This document shows positions 1 through 7,740 of a DNA stretch of 48,960 nucleotides, piece by piece. The stretch lies in NCBI GenBank assembly GCA_022779465.1, contig JALFTB010000030.1:1-48960 (forward strand), written 5' to 3'. The notes under the pieces were generated by a model. The model did not search any database. It worked only from the letters and a program-made list of their open reading frames with translations, and had not been told where the DNA came from. A program made the translations under genes and the position numbers. The stretch is from CAG-533 sp022779465. Lineage in GTDB: Bacteria > Bacillota_I > Bacilli_A > RF39 > UBA660. Within the stretch, counting starts at the first letter, position 1, and each line of letters begins with the position of its first letter.

Positions 1-209
1 TGTAATGTATATTCATGGACATTATTTTTACCTTTTACATGATATCCAGTTCCTAGTGACACATCACGCTCTCCAATGTATGCATTACTTGATACATTTG
101 GAATTAAAGCACCACTATTTGAGGTGTTAGTTCCAGTAAGTTTATAACTTAAATCTAAACCAAATTCATTGTTATCAACTACCATTTTAACTTTATAAAA
201 CATCAACAA
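1..209. repeat. inverted repeat, left arm
   Basis: Position x pairs with position 510-x from 1 to 209. The partner arm is 301-509, and about 91 bp of unique sequence (210-300) separates them. I count about eight mismatches over 1-203, mostly synonymous in the shared reading frame, plus a few more at the inner edge. The arm may continue left of the window. Confidence 0.9.
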
Positions 210-311
210 ATCTGTTGTATTGTTACCAATAACTTGGAACTTCTTTGTTACCCAAGCTTCCTCTCTTGGATAGATATTTGATACAGAGATATTAGCAGAC
301 TTATTAATGTT
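1..311 (-). pseudogene. fragment of a repeated surface protein (minus-strand copy)
   Basis: Read on the minus strand, an open frame runs from just after an in-frame TAA at 314-312 to the window edge and beyond. It has no plausible upstream start; the first ATG is at 203. From residue 37 or so it reads nearly the same as the N-terminus of the plus-strand gene at 307-1746 (MFYKVKM, then GLDLSYKLTGTN, SSNAYIGERDV). The part before that (SVSNIYPREEAWVTKKF) is absent from the plus-strand copy. It is therefore a 5'-truncated paralogue whose N-terminus, including any signal peptide, is missing. Function is not recognised beyond being a likely extracellular protein, and the left end continues outside the window. 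Confidence 0.55.
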
Positions 312-509
312 TTATAAAGTTAAAATGGTAATTGATAACAATGAATTTGGTTTAGATTTAAGTTATAAACTTACTGGAACAAATACCTCAAATAGTGGTG
401 CTTTAATTCCAAATGTATCAAGTAATGCATACATTGGAGAGCGTGATGTAACATTTGGAACAGGATATCATGTAAAAGGTAAAAATAATGTCCATGAATA
501 TACATTACA
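301..509. repeat. inverted repeat, right arm
   Basis: Reverse complement of 1-209 with about 4% divergence. It covers the 5' part of the plus-strand surface-protein frame. Divergence between the arms argues for two genuine gene copies rather than a fold-back copy of one molecule. Confidence 0.9.
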
Positions 510-1746
510 GATATTTTTTAAACCAAGAAATACAGGTTATGATAGCGGTGACAATCAAAATTATGGACAAGAAGCAAACTTTGCTGCTCATCTTGTAATT
601 GAAATAGATGGAACATCAACAGAGAAAGCTCCTAAAAATTGGGATAAAGCAGGAAGTAATACACTTTTAGCTGGAATAAAAAAGAATTATGCAAGTCCTA
701 CTGCAACATTAACTAATCCAATAACAGATCCATCTGCATCAAATGAAGCAGTAATGAGTTTAACCCCAGATGATTATGGAATTAGTTATTATTTTAGAGG
801 AAATGTACAAAATAACTTTGTATCATTTGCTAATATGTGCTGGAGAATCGTAAGAATAACAGGTGATGGCTCAATAAAGCTTGCTTTATATGATTATTCA
901 TCAGCAAATTGTACAAATACTGGAAACACCCTAGCATTTGCTAGATATAATGGTGATACATATAAAACCAAATATAATGAAAATTTTAATGATAATGCAT
1001 ATGTAGGATTTATGTATGGAACGCCTAATTCAACTACATATGCAGCAACCCATGCTAATATCAATAAAAGCACAATCTTACAAAATTTAGAAACATGGTA
1101 TAAAGCAAAACTAACATCATATACAGAAAAGCTTGCTGATACAATATGGTGTAATGATAAAAGTACAATTAAAGATGTGAAGAATAATGTGTTTATACTA
1201 GAAAGTGGAGTACTTAATAAAAGGTCTAATGTTTATGGTGGTTTAGGGTATCGAAAGGAAATAACTGTATATGGTTCTGGAATAAGAAATAGGGGGTTTG
1301 AATCAATTAGTAATAGTTCCACTTATGGAATTGGTCCTAGTTTAATATGTCCAAAAGACAATGATGGAGGAAAGCTATCTAAATTTACAGTTGATGATAC
1401 AGTAAATGGAAATGGTAACCTTGATTATAAAATTGGATTATTAACAGTTGATGAAATGGTTTTAGCTGGTATGCCAACACAATCAGTGTATATCAACAAT
1501 AACTATGATGAAACATTAATATTAACATCTTATTTAAGAAGTAATGCAAACGATAATTATTGGACTCTTTCTCCAGTTTATTTCATTGGCATTGGGTCTT
1601 TCGCTTGGCACGTTGATGGTGATGGATGCTTGTGTGTCGGCCGCGTTGGTGGCTCTTTCTCACTTCGTCCTGTCATTTCTCTTAAATCTGCAACGACGAT
1701 ATCTGGTGGTACTGGTACTGCATCTAGTCCATTTATTGTTAATTAA
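307..1746 (+). CDS. surface protein, N-terminally truncated, with hypervariable-looking C-terminus
   Basis: The 479-residue open frame has no signal peptide, and its first ATG corresponds to an internal methionine of the inverted paralogue, so it is probably a 5'-truncated or silent copy. No good ribosome binding site precedes 307. The middle (NNFVSFANMCWRIVRITGDG, near residues 168-187) and the C-terminal YWTLSP...SLRPVISL block have the look of a secreted C-type-lectin or FGE-like fold, which is inference from the pattern of Trp, Gly and the terminal RPV motif. The last 40 or so residues are encoded by DNA of about 49% GC and only about 9% adenine, unlike everything around it. A terminator follows directly. 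A pseudogene, a donor cassette for recombination, or a DGR target are the alternatives. Confidence 0.6.
   Translation: MFYKVKMVIDNNEFGLDLSYKLTGTNTSNSGALIPNVSSNAYIGERDVTFGTGYHVKGKNNVHEYTLQIFFKPRNTGYDSGDNQNYGQEANFAAHLVIEIDGTSTEKAPKNWDKAGSNTLLAGIKKNYASPTATLTNPITDPSASNEAVMSLTPDDYGISYYFRGNVQNNFVSFANMCWRIVRITGDGSIKLALYDYSSANCTNTGNTLAFARYNGDTYKTKYNENFNDNAYVGFMYGTPNSTTYAATHANINKSTILQNLETWYKAKLTSYTEKLADTIWCNDKSTIKDVKNNVFILESGVLNKRSNVYGGLGYRKEITVYGSGIRNRGFESISNSSTYGIGPSLICPKDNDGGKLSKFTVDDTVNGNGNLDYKIGLLTVDEMVLAGMPTQSVYINNNYDETLILTSYLRSNANDNYWTLSPVYFIGIGSFAWHVDGDGCLCVGRVGGSFSLRPVISLKSATTISGGTGTASSPFIVN
1558..1684 (+). other. candidate DGR variable region
   Basis: From 1561 to 1680 I count 11 adenines in 120 bases and 59 G/C, while flanking DNA is mostly A/T. 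Many codons are NNC or NNT (TTC, GGC, CAC, TGC, GTC, CGC, GGT), including C-ending codons that this genome otherwise avoids. That is what adenine-specific mutagenesis of AAY/TAY template codons would leave. The stretch ends in a conserved-looking SLRPVISL segment near the 3' end of the gene, where variable regions normally sit. No reverse transcriptase or template repeat is present in the window. Confidence 0.5.
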
Positions 1747-1771
1747 CTTATGAGAAATCATAAGTTTTTTT
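1747..1771 (+). terminator. intrinsic terminator after surface-protein gene
   Basis: Stem CTTATGA (1747-1753), loop GAAA, TCATAAG (1758-1764), then seven T. It starts at the base after the stop codon. Confidence 0.85.
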
Positions 1772-1826
1772 AGTCATTTATGTATAGTTATAGTTGTTTT
1801 ATATTTTATCTTTTGCTTTTTTGTTA

Positions 1827-1844
1827 TATAATTGGTATAGGTGA
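1827..1844 (+). promoter_or_regulatory. rlmN promoter -10 and Shine-Dalgarno
   Basis: TATAAT at 1827-1832 is followed by AGGTGA at 1839-1844 and ATG at 1849. The -10 to SD gap is six bases, so the transcript should start at or beside the SD. No convincing -35 was seen. Confidence 0.6.
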
Positions 1845-1848
1845 ATAT

Positions 1849-2868
1849 ATGTTAAATATATATGATTATGATTTAGAAAAATTAGAAGAATTACTTGTTA
1901 GTCTAGGTGAGAAGAAATTTAGAACTAAACAAATATGGGAATGGCTTTATAAACATAAGGTTACTTCTTTTGATGAGATGACTAATTTAAGTAAAGATTT
2001 AATAAATAAATTAAAAGAAAATGTTAGTTTTGATTATATTGTTATTCAAAGAAAGCAAGAGGATAATTTAACTAAGAAGTATTTATTTAAACTTGTTGAT
2101 GGTAATTTTATTGAAGCGGTTTTGATGGAACATGATTATGGGTTATCGATATGTGTTTCTTCAGAGGTTGGATGTAATATGGGATGTGCTTTTTGTGAGT
2201 CGGGTAGACTTAAAAGGGTACGTAATTTAAATACTTATGAGATTGTTGAACAGATATTAATGATTGAGAAAGATTTAAATAGAAGAATTGATAGTGTTGT
2301 TGTAATGGGAATTGGGGAACCTTTTGATAATTATGATAATATTATTAATTTTGTTAGAATTATTAATAATCCTTTTGGATTAGCAATTGGGGCTAGACAT
2401 ATTACAATTAGTACTTGTGGAGTGGTTCCTAAAATTAAAGAATTTATGAATCTTAATTTACAAGTTAATTTAGCTATTAGTTTGCATGCTCCTAGTAATG
2501 AACTTAGAAATAGATTAATGCCTGTTAATAGAGCTTATCCTTTAGATCTTTTAATTGACACTTTAAAGGAATATATAGACAAAACTAATAGACGGGTAAC
2601 GATTGAATATGTTATGCTTAAGGAAGTAAATGATAGTGTGGAGTGTGCTAATCTTCTTGCTAATTTACTTAGAGGTATGAATGTATATGTTAATTTAATT
2701 CCATATAATGAAACTAGTCACATTGAATTTAAGAAAAGTGATAAGAATTCAATTATGAAATTTTATGACACTTTAAAGAAACGTGGAATTAATGTAACTA
2801 TTAGAAAAGAATTTGGTTCGAATATAGATGCAGCTTGTGGGCAATTAAGAGCCAAAGAGGTGAATTAA
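1849..2868 (+). CDS. rlmN: 23S rRNA (A2503)-C2 / tRNA A37 methyltransferase RlmN
   Basis: Radical SAM methyltransferase of 339 residues that adds a C2 methyl group to adenosine 2503 of 23S rRNA and to A37 of some tRNAs. The radical SAM cysteines are C109, C113 and C116 in a CX3CX2C motif (GCNMGCAFC). The two additional catalytic cysteines of the family are visible as C102 and C330 (AACGQLRAK), the latter carrying the methyl group in the ping-pong mechanism. A longer open frame begins at 1780, but its extra 23 residues are hydrophobic and unlike RlmN; the ATG at 1849 has an AGGTGA at a good distance. First gene of an operon with prpC, prkC, rsgA and rpe, an order common in Firmicutes. Confidence 0.95.
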   Translation: MLNIYDYDLEKLEELLVSLGEKKFRTKQIWEWLYKHKVTSFDEMTNLSKDLINKLKENVSFDYIVIQRKQEDNLTKKYLFKLVDGNFIEAVLMEHDYGLSICVSSEVGCNMGCAFCESGRLKRVRNLNTYEIVEQILMIEKDLNRRIDSVVVMGIGEPFDNYDNIINFVRIINNPFGLAIGARHITISTCGVVPKIKEFMNLNLQVNLAISLHAPSNELRNRLMPVNRAYPLDLLIDTLKEYIDKTNRRVTIEYVMLKEVNDSVECANLLANLLRGMNVYVNLIPYNETSHIEFKKSDKNSIMKFYDTLKKRGINVTIRKEFGSNIDAACGQLRAKEVN

Positions 2869-3621
2869 ATGAAATCATTTTATTTAACTGATACAGGAAA
2901 AGTTAGAAGTCATAATGAAGATTCAGTAACTATTGTTAAGAATTCTGCTAATGAAATGCTTATGATAGTAGCTGATGGTATGGGTGGTCATAGAGCTGGT
3001 GAAGTAGCATCATCTATGGTTGTAACTCATATGGGAGCTAGATTTAGTGAATTATCAACAATTGGAACTAAATTAGATGCGGTTAATTGGCTTAAAGAAA
3101 ATGTTGATGAAATAAATAATAATATTATTAAATATGGAGAAGAAAATCCAGATTCTTCAGGATTAGGTACAACGGTAGTAATGGCATTATTAACTAAAGA
3201 ATTTTTAATCTTTTGTAATATTGGAGATTCTAGTGGATTTGTTTTAAAGAATGGGGTTTTACATAAGATAACTAAAGAACATACTCTTGTTAATTTCTTA
3301 GTTGAAACTGGTGAATTATCTCCAGAAGAAGCTTTAAATCATCCTAAAAAGAATGTTTTAATGAAAGCTTTAGGAGCTGCTGATAAACAAGAATTAGACG
3401 TCTTTGATGTAGATCCGAATGTAGATGCAATTATGCTTGCTTCAGATGGTTTAACAAATATGCTTTCTAAAGATCAAATTGAGAAAGTATTAAATGAAGA
3501 AGGTATTAATGAAGAAGAAAAATTAATTAAATTAATAAAGAAATGTAATGCAAGAGGGGGAACGGACAACATTTCAATTGCTTATTTAGTAAAGGAAAAT
3601 GGTGATACTAGTGATAACTAA
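2869..3621 (+). CDS. prpC: PP2C-family Ser/Thr phosphatase PrpC (Stp)
   Basis: Metal-dependent PPM/PP2C phosphatase of 250 residues, the usual length. It opens with TDTGKVRSHNEDS, the N-terminal motif of bacterial PrpC. The metal-binding aspartates are visible in VADGMGGH (D36), LASDGL and GGTDN. It reverses phosphorylation by the PASTA kinase encoded just downstream and is cytoplasmic. The ATG follows the rlmN stop directly, with an AGAGGTGA binding site inside the rlmN end, and the 3' end overlaps prkC by 23 bases, so expression is likely coupled. Confidence 0.95.
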   Translation: MKSFYLTDTGKVRSHNEDSVTIVKNSANEMLMIVADGMGGHRAGEVASSMVVTHMGARFSELSTIGTKLDAVNWLKENVDEINNNIIKYGEENPDSSGLGTTVVMALLTKEFLIFCNIGDSSGFVLKNGVLHKITKEHTLVNFLVETGELSPEEALNHPKKNVLMKALGAADKQELDVFDVDPNVDAIMLASDGLTNMLSKDQIEKVLNEEGINEEEKLIKLIKKCNARGGTDNISIAYLVKENGDTSDN

Positions 3622-5356
3622 GGGTCAAAAGATAAATGATCGTTATCAAATTATAAAAACGATTGGTGAAGGTGGTATGGCTAATGTTTATTTAGCTTAT
3701 GATACTATCTTAGAGAGAAATGTTGCGGTTAAAGTTTTAAGAGGAGATTTAGCAACAGATGAGAAGTTTGTTAGAAGATTTCAAAGGGAAGCTTTAAGTG
3801 CAAGTAGTCTTTCTCATCCTAATATTGTTGAAGTTTATGATGTAGGTGAAGATAATGGTATTTATTATATTGTTATGGAATACATTGAAGGTAAACATTT
3901 AAAACAATTACTTAAGAAAAGAGGTAAGCTTACTTTAAATGAAGTTATTGATATAATGCTTCAAATTACTGATGGTATGGCTTGTGCTCATGATTCTTAT
4001 ATTATTCATAGGGATATTAAACCTCAGAATATTATGATATTAGAAAATGGAATTGTTAAGATTACTGATTTTGGTATTGCGATGGCTTTAAATAGTACAC
4101 AATTAACTCAAACTAATAGTGTTATGGGTAGTGTTCATTATTTGCCACCAGAACAAGCTAGTGGTAAGGGTTCTACTATTCAAAGTGATATTTATTCGAT
4201 GGGTATTTTAATGTATGAACTTTTAAGTGGTACTTTACCTTATAAAGGTGATAATGCGGTTGAGATTGCTCTTAAACATTTAAAAGAACCATTACCTTCT
4301 ATTAGAAAAGAGGTTCCTGATATTCCTCAAGCAGTAGAGAATGTTATTTTAAAAGCTACTGCTAAGAATCCTAAAAATAGATATAGTGATGCGAGAGCTA
4401 TGTATGATGATTTAAAGACTTGTACTAGTGAATCACGTGCTGATGAAAAACCTTATGTTTATAAATATCCAGAGTTTGATGATGTAACTGTTAAGAAAGA
4501 AAAAGAAATTGAGAAAACGAGGGAATTTGCTAAGGTGTCAGATGATACTGATGAGGATAAGGAGTCAAAGGTTGAAGTGAAGAAGATTACTGATAAGGAT
4601 TTAAAGAAGAGTGAAAATAAGACTTTAAAGATTTTAAGTATTATTTTAGCTAGTTTAGCTGTTGTGACGGTTATTGTGGTTTTACTGTTACCTAAGCTTA
4701 TTTCTACTGATGAGGTACAAGTTCCAGATGTTTCTGGTAAAACTTCAACAGAGGCAATTGAAATACTTAATAAGGCAGGTTTGAAGGTAGCACCAGAAAG
4801 TAAGACTGCTCAAAGTGAAACTATTCCTGAAGGACAAGTTGTTAAGACTGATCCATCAGCTGGTAGAACTGTTAAAGCAGGAGCTACAATTACTTTATAT
4901 GAATCTGCGGGAGCTAAATATTATGAAATGGAAGACTTTACTGGTCAAAATTATATTGAAGTAAAAGCAGTTTTAGAAAAGGTTAATAATTTATTTGTAG
5001 TTATTGAATATGAAGATGTTGATGATTCTTCTAAATATACTAAGAATCAAATTATTAGACAAGAACCAGAAGTTGGAACAAAGTTAAAAGAAGGGGATAC
5101 TGTTAAATTATTTGTTCCTAATTTAACTGAAGCTTATCCAGACTTTACAACTGGTGAATATAGTTTAAGTGATATTACAGCGTTCTGTGAAAAGTATAAT
5201 TTAACTTTAAAAACTGAATATGTTCAAACTAGTGAATATGAAGCGGGAACAATAATTAAACAAAATAGACCTAAAGGTAGTGAGATAATTAGTGGTTATA
5301 CTTTAACTATAACTATTGCTGAAGAAGTAGATACTTCAGTAGATGAAGAAGGATAA
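3599..5356 (+). CDS. prkC: PASTA-domain Ser/Thr protein kinase PrkC (StkP-like)
   Basis: Membrane kinase that senses wall fragments and phosphorylates division, wall and translation targets. Residues 14-275 form the kinase domain: glycine loop GEGGMANV (23-30), Lys45 in VAVKVL, HRD 137-139, DFG 157-159. A charged linker leads to one transmembrane segment (about 344-367). Three PASTA repeats follow (about 372-439, 440-508, 509-578), starting with VQVPDVSGKTSTEAI. The start is uncertain: ATG 3599 has a poor SD distance, while GTG 3611 lies five bases after GGTGA (3601-3605) and gives VITKGQKINDRY, closer to the usual N-terminus. It overlaps prpC and is followed after five bases by rsgA. Confidence 0.95.
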   Translation: MVILVITKGQKINDRYQIIKTIGEGGMANVYLAYDTILERNVAVKVLRGDLATDEKFVRRFQREALSASSLSHPNIVEVYDVGEDNGIYYIVMEYIEGKHLKQLLKKRGKLTLNEVIDIMLQITDGMACAHDSYIIHRDIKPQNIMILENGIVKITDFGIAMALNSTQLTQTNSVMGSVHYLPPEQASGKGSTIQSDIYSMGILMYELLSGTLPYKGDNAVEIALKHLKEPLPSIRKEVPDIPQAVENVILKATAKNPKNRYSDARAMYDDLKTCTSESRADEKPYVYKYPEFDDVTVKKEKEIEKTREFAKVSDDTDEDKESKVEVKKITDKDLKKSENKTLKILSIILASLAVVTVIVVLLLPKLISTDEVQVPDVSGKTSTEAIEILNKAGLKVAPESKTAQSETIPEGQVVKTDPSAGRTVKAGATITLYESAGAKYYEMEDFTGQNYIEVKAVLEKVNNLFVVIEYEDVDDSSKYTKNQIIRQEPEVGTKLKEGDTVKLFVPNLTEAYPDFTTGEYSLSDITAFCEKYNLTLKTEYVQTSEYEAGTIIKQNRPKGSEIISGYTLTITIAEEVDTSVDEEG

Positions 5357-5361
5357 TTTTT

Positions 5362-6213
5362 ATGGAAGGTAAGATTACTAGAATAATTAGTAATTTATGT
5401 ACAGTAGAAGCAGAAGGAAAGCTTTATAATTGCAAACCAAGGGGTAAGTTTTATATACAAAAACTTACTCCTTTAGTTGGTGATAGGGTTATTATTGATA
5501 ATGAGAATAATTATATTTTAGAGATATTAGAAAGAAAAAATCATTTAGATAGACCAATGATAGCTAATGTTGATGCTTGTATTATAGTTACTAGTGTAAA
5601 AGAACCTAGTTTAAGTTTATTGTTATTAGATAAGATATTATGTTTAATTATTCATAATAATATTAAACCAATAATTTGTTTTACTAAGGTTGATTTGTTA
5701 GATGAAGAAGAAAAAAGTGAATTTGATAAGATTTATGAATATTATAATAAAATAGGAATAGATGCAGTTATTAATAGTGAGAAAGAAAGATTACTTAGTT
5801 TAATTGATGGTGATACTGTAGTTTTAACTGGTCAAACTGGGGCTGGTAAAAGTACACTTTTAAATAAATTAGATAGTAATTTAAATTTAGATACTAATCC
5901 AATAAGTAAAGCACTTGGTAGGGGTGTTCATACTACTAGACATGTGGAATTATTTAAATTTAATAATAGTTTAATTGCTGATACTCCAGGTTTTAGTTCT
6001 TTAGATTTAAAAAATTTAACTAAAGAAGATATTAGAAATAGTTTTATTGAATTTGGTTTTGATTGTGAATATAAAGATTGTTACCATTTAAAAGAACAAA
6101 ATTGTAGTGTTAAAGAGAGAGTTTTAAGTGGAGAGATAAGACAATCACGATATGATAATTATGTGAAGTTGGTGAAAGAAAATGAAAGTATCCGTATCGT
6201 TTATAAAAAGTAA
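5362..6213 (+). CDS. rsgA: ribosome small-subunit GTPase RsgA (YloQ/EngC)
   Basis: Circularly permuted GTPase that checks late 30S subunit maturation. An N-terminal OB-fold (about 1-60) is followed by G4 TKVD (108-111), then the P-loop GQTGAGKST (157-165), then G3 DTPG (207-210), the permuted order diagnostic of the family. The C-terminal zinc knuckle ligands are C235, C240, H242 and C248. Length 283 is typical. It lies in the phosphatase-kinase operon and overlaps the start of rpe by 32 bases. Confidence 0.95.
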   Translation: MEGKITRIISNLCTVEAEGKLYNCKPRGKFYIQKLTPLVGDRVIIDNENNYILEILERKNHLDRPMIANVDACIIVTSVKEPSLSLLLLDKILCLIIHNNIKPIICFTKVDLLDEEEKSEFDKIYEYYNKIGIDAVINSEKERLLSLIDGDTVVLTGQTGAGKSTLLNKLDSNLNLDTNPISKALGRGVHTTRHVELFKFNNSLIADTPGFSSLDLKNLTKEDIRNSFIEFGFDCEYKDCYHLKEQNCSVKERVLSGEIRQSRYDNYVKLVKENESIRIVYKK

Positions 6214-6808
6214 ATTAAAAGAACAAGAAACTGTAATGAAGATTGCAGAATCAAAAGCAGATTATATTCATGTAGATATAATGGATGGAAAGTTTGTTCC
6301 AACTAAGAATTATACTTTTAAAGATATCTATAAGTTTGTTAGTGGAATAAGTAAACCTTTAGATGTTCATTTAATGTGTGAGAAGCCAGAAAAGTATGTA
6401 AGAAATTTTGCAATGCTTAATACAGAATTTATTACTTTTCATTTAGAGGCAGTAAGTGATGTAGATAAGATGATTGATATTATTCATTCTTATGGAATTA
6501 AGTGTGGAATTAGTATTAAACCAGAAACTGAGCTAACTTTATTAGAACCTTATTTAGATAAAATAGAGCTAGTTTTAATTATGACAGTTGAGCCTGGTAA
6601 GGGTGGTCAAGAATTTATAACAGATATGGCATCTAAAGTAGATAAAGTAAGAGAATTAAATAAAAAAGTTATTATTAGTGTTGATGGTGGAGTAAATGAT
6701 GAGACAGTTAAATATCTTAAGAATTGTGATATGATAGTGTCTGGTTCTTATGTATGCATGAATGATAATTATGATGAAAGTATTAATAAATTAAAAAATT
6801 ATGTTTAA
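6182..6808 (+). CDS. rpe: ribulose-phosphate 3-epimerase
   Basis: TIM-barrel epimerase converting ribulose-5-phosphate and xylulose-5-phosphate in the pentose phosphate pathway. The metal and catalytic residues are in YIHVDIMDGKFVP, DVHLM and ISVDGGVN, and phosphate binding is in EPGKGGQ and VSGSYV. At 208 residues it is a little shorter than most family members. The start lies 32 bases inside rsgA, preceded by a GGTGAAAGAA site. In many Firmicutes this gene is followed by thiN; here sepF follows instead. Confidence 0.9.
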   Translation: MKVSVSFIKSKLKEQETVMKIAESKADYIHVDIMDGKFVPTKNYTFKDIYKFVSGISKPLDVHLMCEKPEKYVRNFAMLNTEFITFHLEAVSDVDKMIDIIHSYGIKCGISIKPETELTLLEPYLDKIELVLIMTVEPGKGGQEFITDMASKVDKVRELNKKVIISVDGGVNDETVKYLKNCDMIVSGSYVCMNDNYDESINKLKNYV

Positions 6809-6863
6809 TCTTTTAGAATTTTATGTTAAGATAATAGTAGAGTAATATAAGGAGGATGCACGT

Positions 6864-7274
6864 ATGGCATTTAGTAATTTTAAAAAAGCTATCTTTGGAG
6901 ATGAAGACGATAGAGAAAATGAAAATTTAGAAGAAGAATTTTATTCTGTAAGTGAGAAAAGTCTTAAAGATGAAGATGGTAAAGCAGGAAGTAAGATGAT
7001 TCTTGTTGAACCAAGAGCTTATTCTGAGAGTCAAACTATTGCTGAACATTTGAAGAAACGTAATAGTGTTGTAGTTAATTTAAAAAGAGTTACTTCTGAT
7101 CAAGCTAAAAGAATTATTGATTTCTTAACTGGTTGTATTTATGCCATTGGTGGTGATTTACAAAAGTTAGGTAATGGTATTTACTTATGTACACCTAAAA
7201 ATGTAAGTGTACAAGGTAAAATGACTGATCAAGATGCTCCTAGTAAAAAAGTAGAAGATGAAATAGATTTCTAA
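6864..7274 (+). CDS. sepF: cell division protein SepF
   Basis: Z-ring membrane anchor of 136 residues. An N-terminal segment (MAFSNFKKAIFG) could form the membrane-binding helix, followed by an acidic linker and the C-terminal SepF core: MILVEPRAYSESQTIAEHL, then VVVNLKRV, then AKRIIDFLTGCIYAIGG. A strong AAGGAGG (6849-6855) precedes the ATG. The upstream gap of 55 bases may hold a weak promoter (a GATAAT is visible), but I could not define a -35. The usual neighbours ylmD, ylmE, ylmG and ylmH are absent; a DivIVA-type gene follows directly. Confidence 0.93.
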   Translation: MAFSNFKKAIFGDEDDRENENLEEEFYSVSEKSLKDEDGKAGSKMILVEPRAYSESQTIAEHLKKRNSVVVNLKRVTSDQAKRIIDFLTGCIYAIGGDLQKLGNGIYLCTPKNVSVQGKMTDQDAPSKKVEDEIDF

Positions 7275-7300
7275 AAAAAATCCTTTAGAAGGTGAATAGT

Positions 7301-7729
7301 ATGGAAAAATTTAGTACCAGTTTTACAGGGTATAAGAAAGAAGAAGTTAATGCTTTTGTTGCCGATGTTATTAAACAAGTTGAATCTATGATTGGTGATA
7401 TGAAAGCTAAAGATGTTGAAATAGAACAGTTGAAACAGTCTTTAGAAAAGTATAAAAACATGGAACAAACTTTTAATAAAGCTTTACTTATGGCAGAAGA
7501 TACATCTAATCAAATTAGAAGATTAGCAAGAGATGAAAGTGCAACAATTATAGCAGATGCAAGAAAGAATGCTTCAAGAATTGTTAATGAAGCTTTAATT
7601 CAAGCAGAAAAAACTCAAGCTGAAAGTGCTCAGCTTAAGAGAAATATTATAACTTTTAAAAGAAGATTACGTACTATTTTAGAAAGTCAATTAGACTTAG
7701 TTGATGATATTGAACACTTAGATATTTAA
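7301..7729 (+). CDS. DivIVA-domain protein
   Basis: Coiled-coil polar/septal scaffold of 142 residues. The N-terminus FSTSFTGYKKEEVNAFVADV is the DivIVA lipid-binding domain pattern, followed by heptad-rich coiled coil up to about residue 130. It is shorter than B. subtilis DivIVA and could equally be a GpsB or other DivIVA-family member. The frame can be opened at GTG 7292, but that GTG is part of the AAGGTGAAT ribosome binding site, so ATG 7301 is preferred. Its 3' end contains its own terminator stem and overlaps the convergent sigma factor gene by four bases. Confidence 0.85.
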   Translation: MEKFSTSFTGYKKEEVNAFVADVIKQVESMIGDMKAKDVEIEQLKQSLEKYKNMEQTFNKALLMAEDTSNQIRRLARDESATIIADARKNASRIVNEALIQAEKTQAESAQLKRNIITFKRRLRTILESQLDLVDDIEHLDI

Positions 7730-7740
7730 GTGTTTTTATT
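7713..7740 (+). terminator. terminator within the end of the DivIVA gene
   Basis: Stem AACACTTA (7713-7720), six-base loop, TAAGTGTT (7727-7734), then a T-rich tract. The stop codon at 7727-7729 lies in the 3' arm. Confidence 0.7.

Noticed and set aside
1..509. Inverted repeat as a pure fold-back assembly artefact
   Set aside because: The arms differ at about 4% of positions, mostly at silent sites. A chimera involving two strains cannot be excluded, so this remains a caveat in the finding.
1544..1753. Second plus-strand open frame of 69 codons inside the surface-protein gene
   Set aside because: It has no SD and arises because the adenine-poor stretch contains few stop codons in any frame. 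The main frame is longer and has family-like motifs.
1..1771. Reverse transcriptase or template repeat for the candidate DGR
   Set aside because: None found on either strand anywhere in the window; the RT would have to be elsewhere.
1780..1848. N-terminal extension of rlmN
   Set aside because: The hydrophobic 23 residues are unlike RlmN, cover the promoter, and a correctly spaced AGGTGA precedes ATG 1849.
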